From the NCBI GenBank assembly GCA_002329285.1, contig DCTO01000108.1, positions 17,359 to 22,561 of the forward strand: 5,203 bases of DNA, read 5' to 3'. Both the position numbers and the translations under genes were made by a program. This DNA is from Ruminococcaceae bacterium UBA1438 (lineage in GTDB: Bacteria > Bacillota > Clostridia > Oscillospirales > Acutalibacteraceae). Below the pieces are notes generated by a model. It did not search any database and was not told where the DNA came from. It saw only the letters and a list, made by a program, of their open reading frames with translations. Positions 5,134-5,203 of this stretch are shown here, piece after piece (within the stretch, counting starts at the first letter, position 1; each line of letters opens with the position of its first letter).

Positions 5134-5203
5134 TTAAATTTGGTCTAAAGCCTGCTGAATATCAGCAATGATGTCCTCTGCAGCCTCAATGCCGCAGGAG
5201 AAG
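5134..5203 (-). CDS. C-terminal end of a Cys/Met-metabolism PLP enzyme
   Basis: The minus strand is open from the window edge to TAA (5136-5134), giving the last 22 residues, FSCGIEAAEDIIADIQQALD followed by QI. This closely fits the C-terminus of the Cys/Met metabolism PLP-dependent family (O-acetylhomoserine sulfhydrylase, cystathionine gamma-synthase/lyase, methionine gamma-lyase), whose members end with a pattern like RLSVGIED-DDIIADL-QAL. A homoserine-sulfhydrylase-type enzyme for methionine or cysteine synthesis is likely, but 22 residues cannot separate the subfamilies. The serine-hydrolase gene starts 83 nt downstream in the same direction, with the palindromic repeat between them, so co-transcription is possible. 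Confidence 0.65.
   Translation of the reverse strand, partial: FSCGIEAAEDIIADIQQALDQI

Noticed and set aside
1..5203. tRNA, rRNA or CRISPR array
   Set aside because: No cloverleaf-like sequence, rRNA-like block or regularly spaced direct repeats were seen on either strand.

Overview
The window reads as the right end of an integrative (probably conjugative) mobile element sitting in the chromosome of a spore-forming Clostridia-type Firmicute; a gut Oscillospirales/Ruminococcaceae-like host is my best guess. The clues are a sporulation gene (spoVT), a RepA_N-type replication initiator, a large serine recombinase, purine-rich Shine-Dalgarno sites, and a jump from AT-rich element DNA (about 1-2910) to more GC-rich host DNA (about 2912-5203).

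Element part (1 to about 2911), all on the + strand: the 3' end of an unidentified gene (1-135) overlaps by ATGA a short RepA_N-domain gene (132-485) that looks truncated. A degenerate stretch (486-733) with a candidate promoter follows, then a small uncharacterised gene with a TTG start (734-982), an intergenic region with competing hairpins, a strong sigma-A-type promoter with an overlapping inverted repeat, and a large serine recombinase gene (1139 onward).

Junction: the recombinase frame does not end at the element boundary. From about residue 591 (nt 2909) it runs in frame into the last 148 codons of spoVT, the late-sporulation regulator. The roughly 30 N-terminal SpoVT residues, half of its AbrB-type DNA-binding fold, are absent. 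The simplest reading is that the element integrated inside spoVT, splitting it near codon 30, so that this junction is one attachment site (attR) and the 5' part of spoVT lies at the far end, outside the window. The layout resembles the skin and SPbeta type intervening elements that interrupt sporulation genes and are excised by serine recombinases, but here the target is spoVT and the recombinase itself is translationally fused to the target gene's remnant.

Host flank (about 2912-5203): the spoVT remnant ends in a bidirectional terminator (3381-3424) shared with a convergent minus-strand gene for a beta-lactamase-fold serine hydrolase (3480-5050), which carries a one-base frameshift in an A5 run. 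Upstream of that gene are a palindromic intergenic repeat (5070-5117) and the last 22 codons of a Cys/Met-metabolism PLP enzyme (5134-5203).

How the parts fit: RepA-type replication and the small gene belong to the element's maintenance module, and the recombinase integrates and excises it. Precise excision would be expected to rebuild spoVT and to change the recombinase C-terminus. The opposite end of the element, which would prove this, is not in the window.
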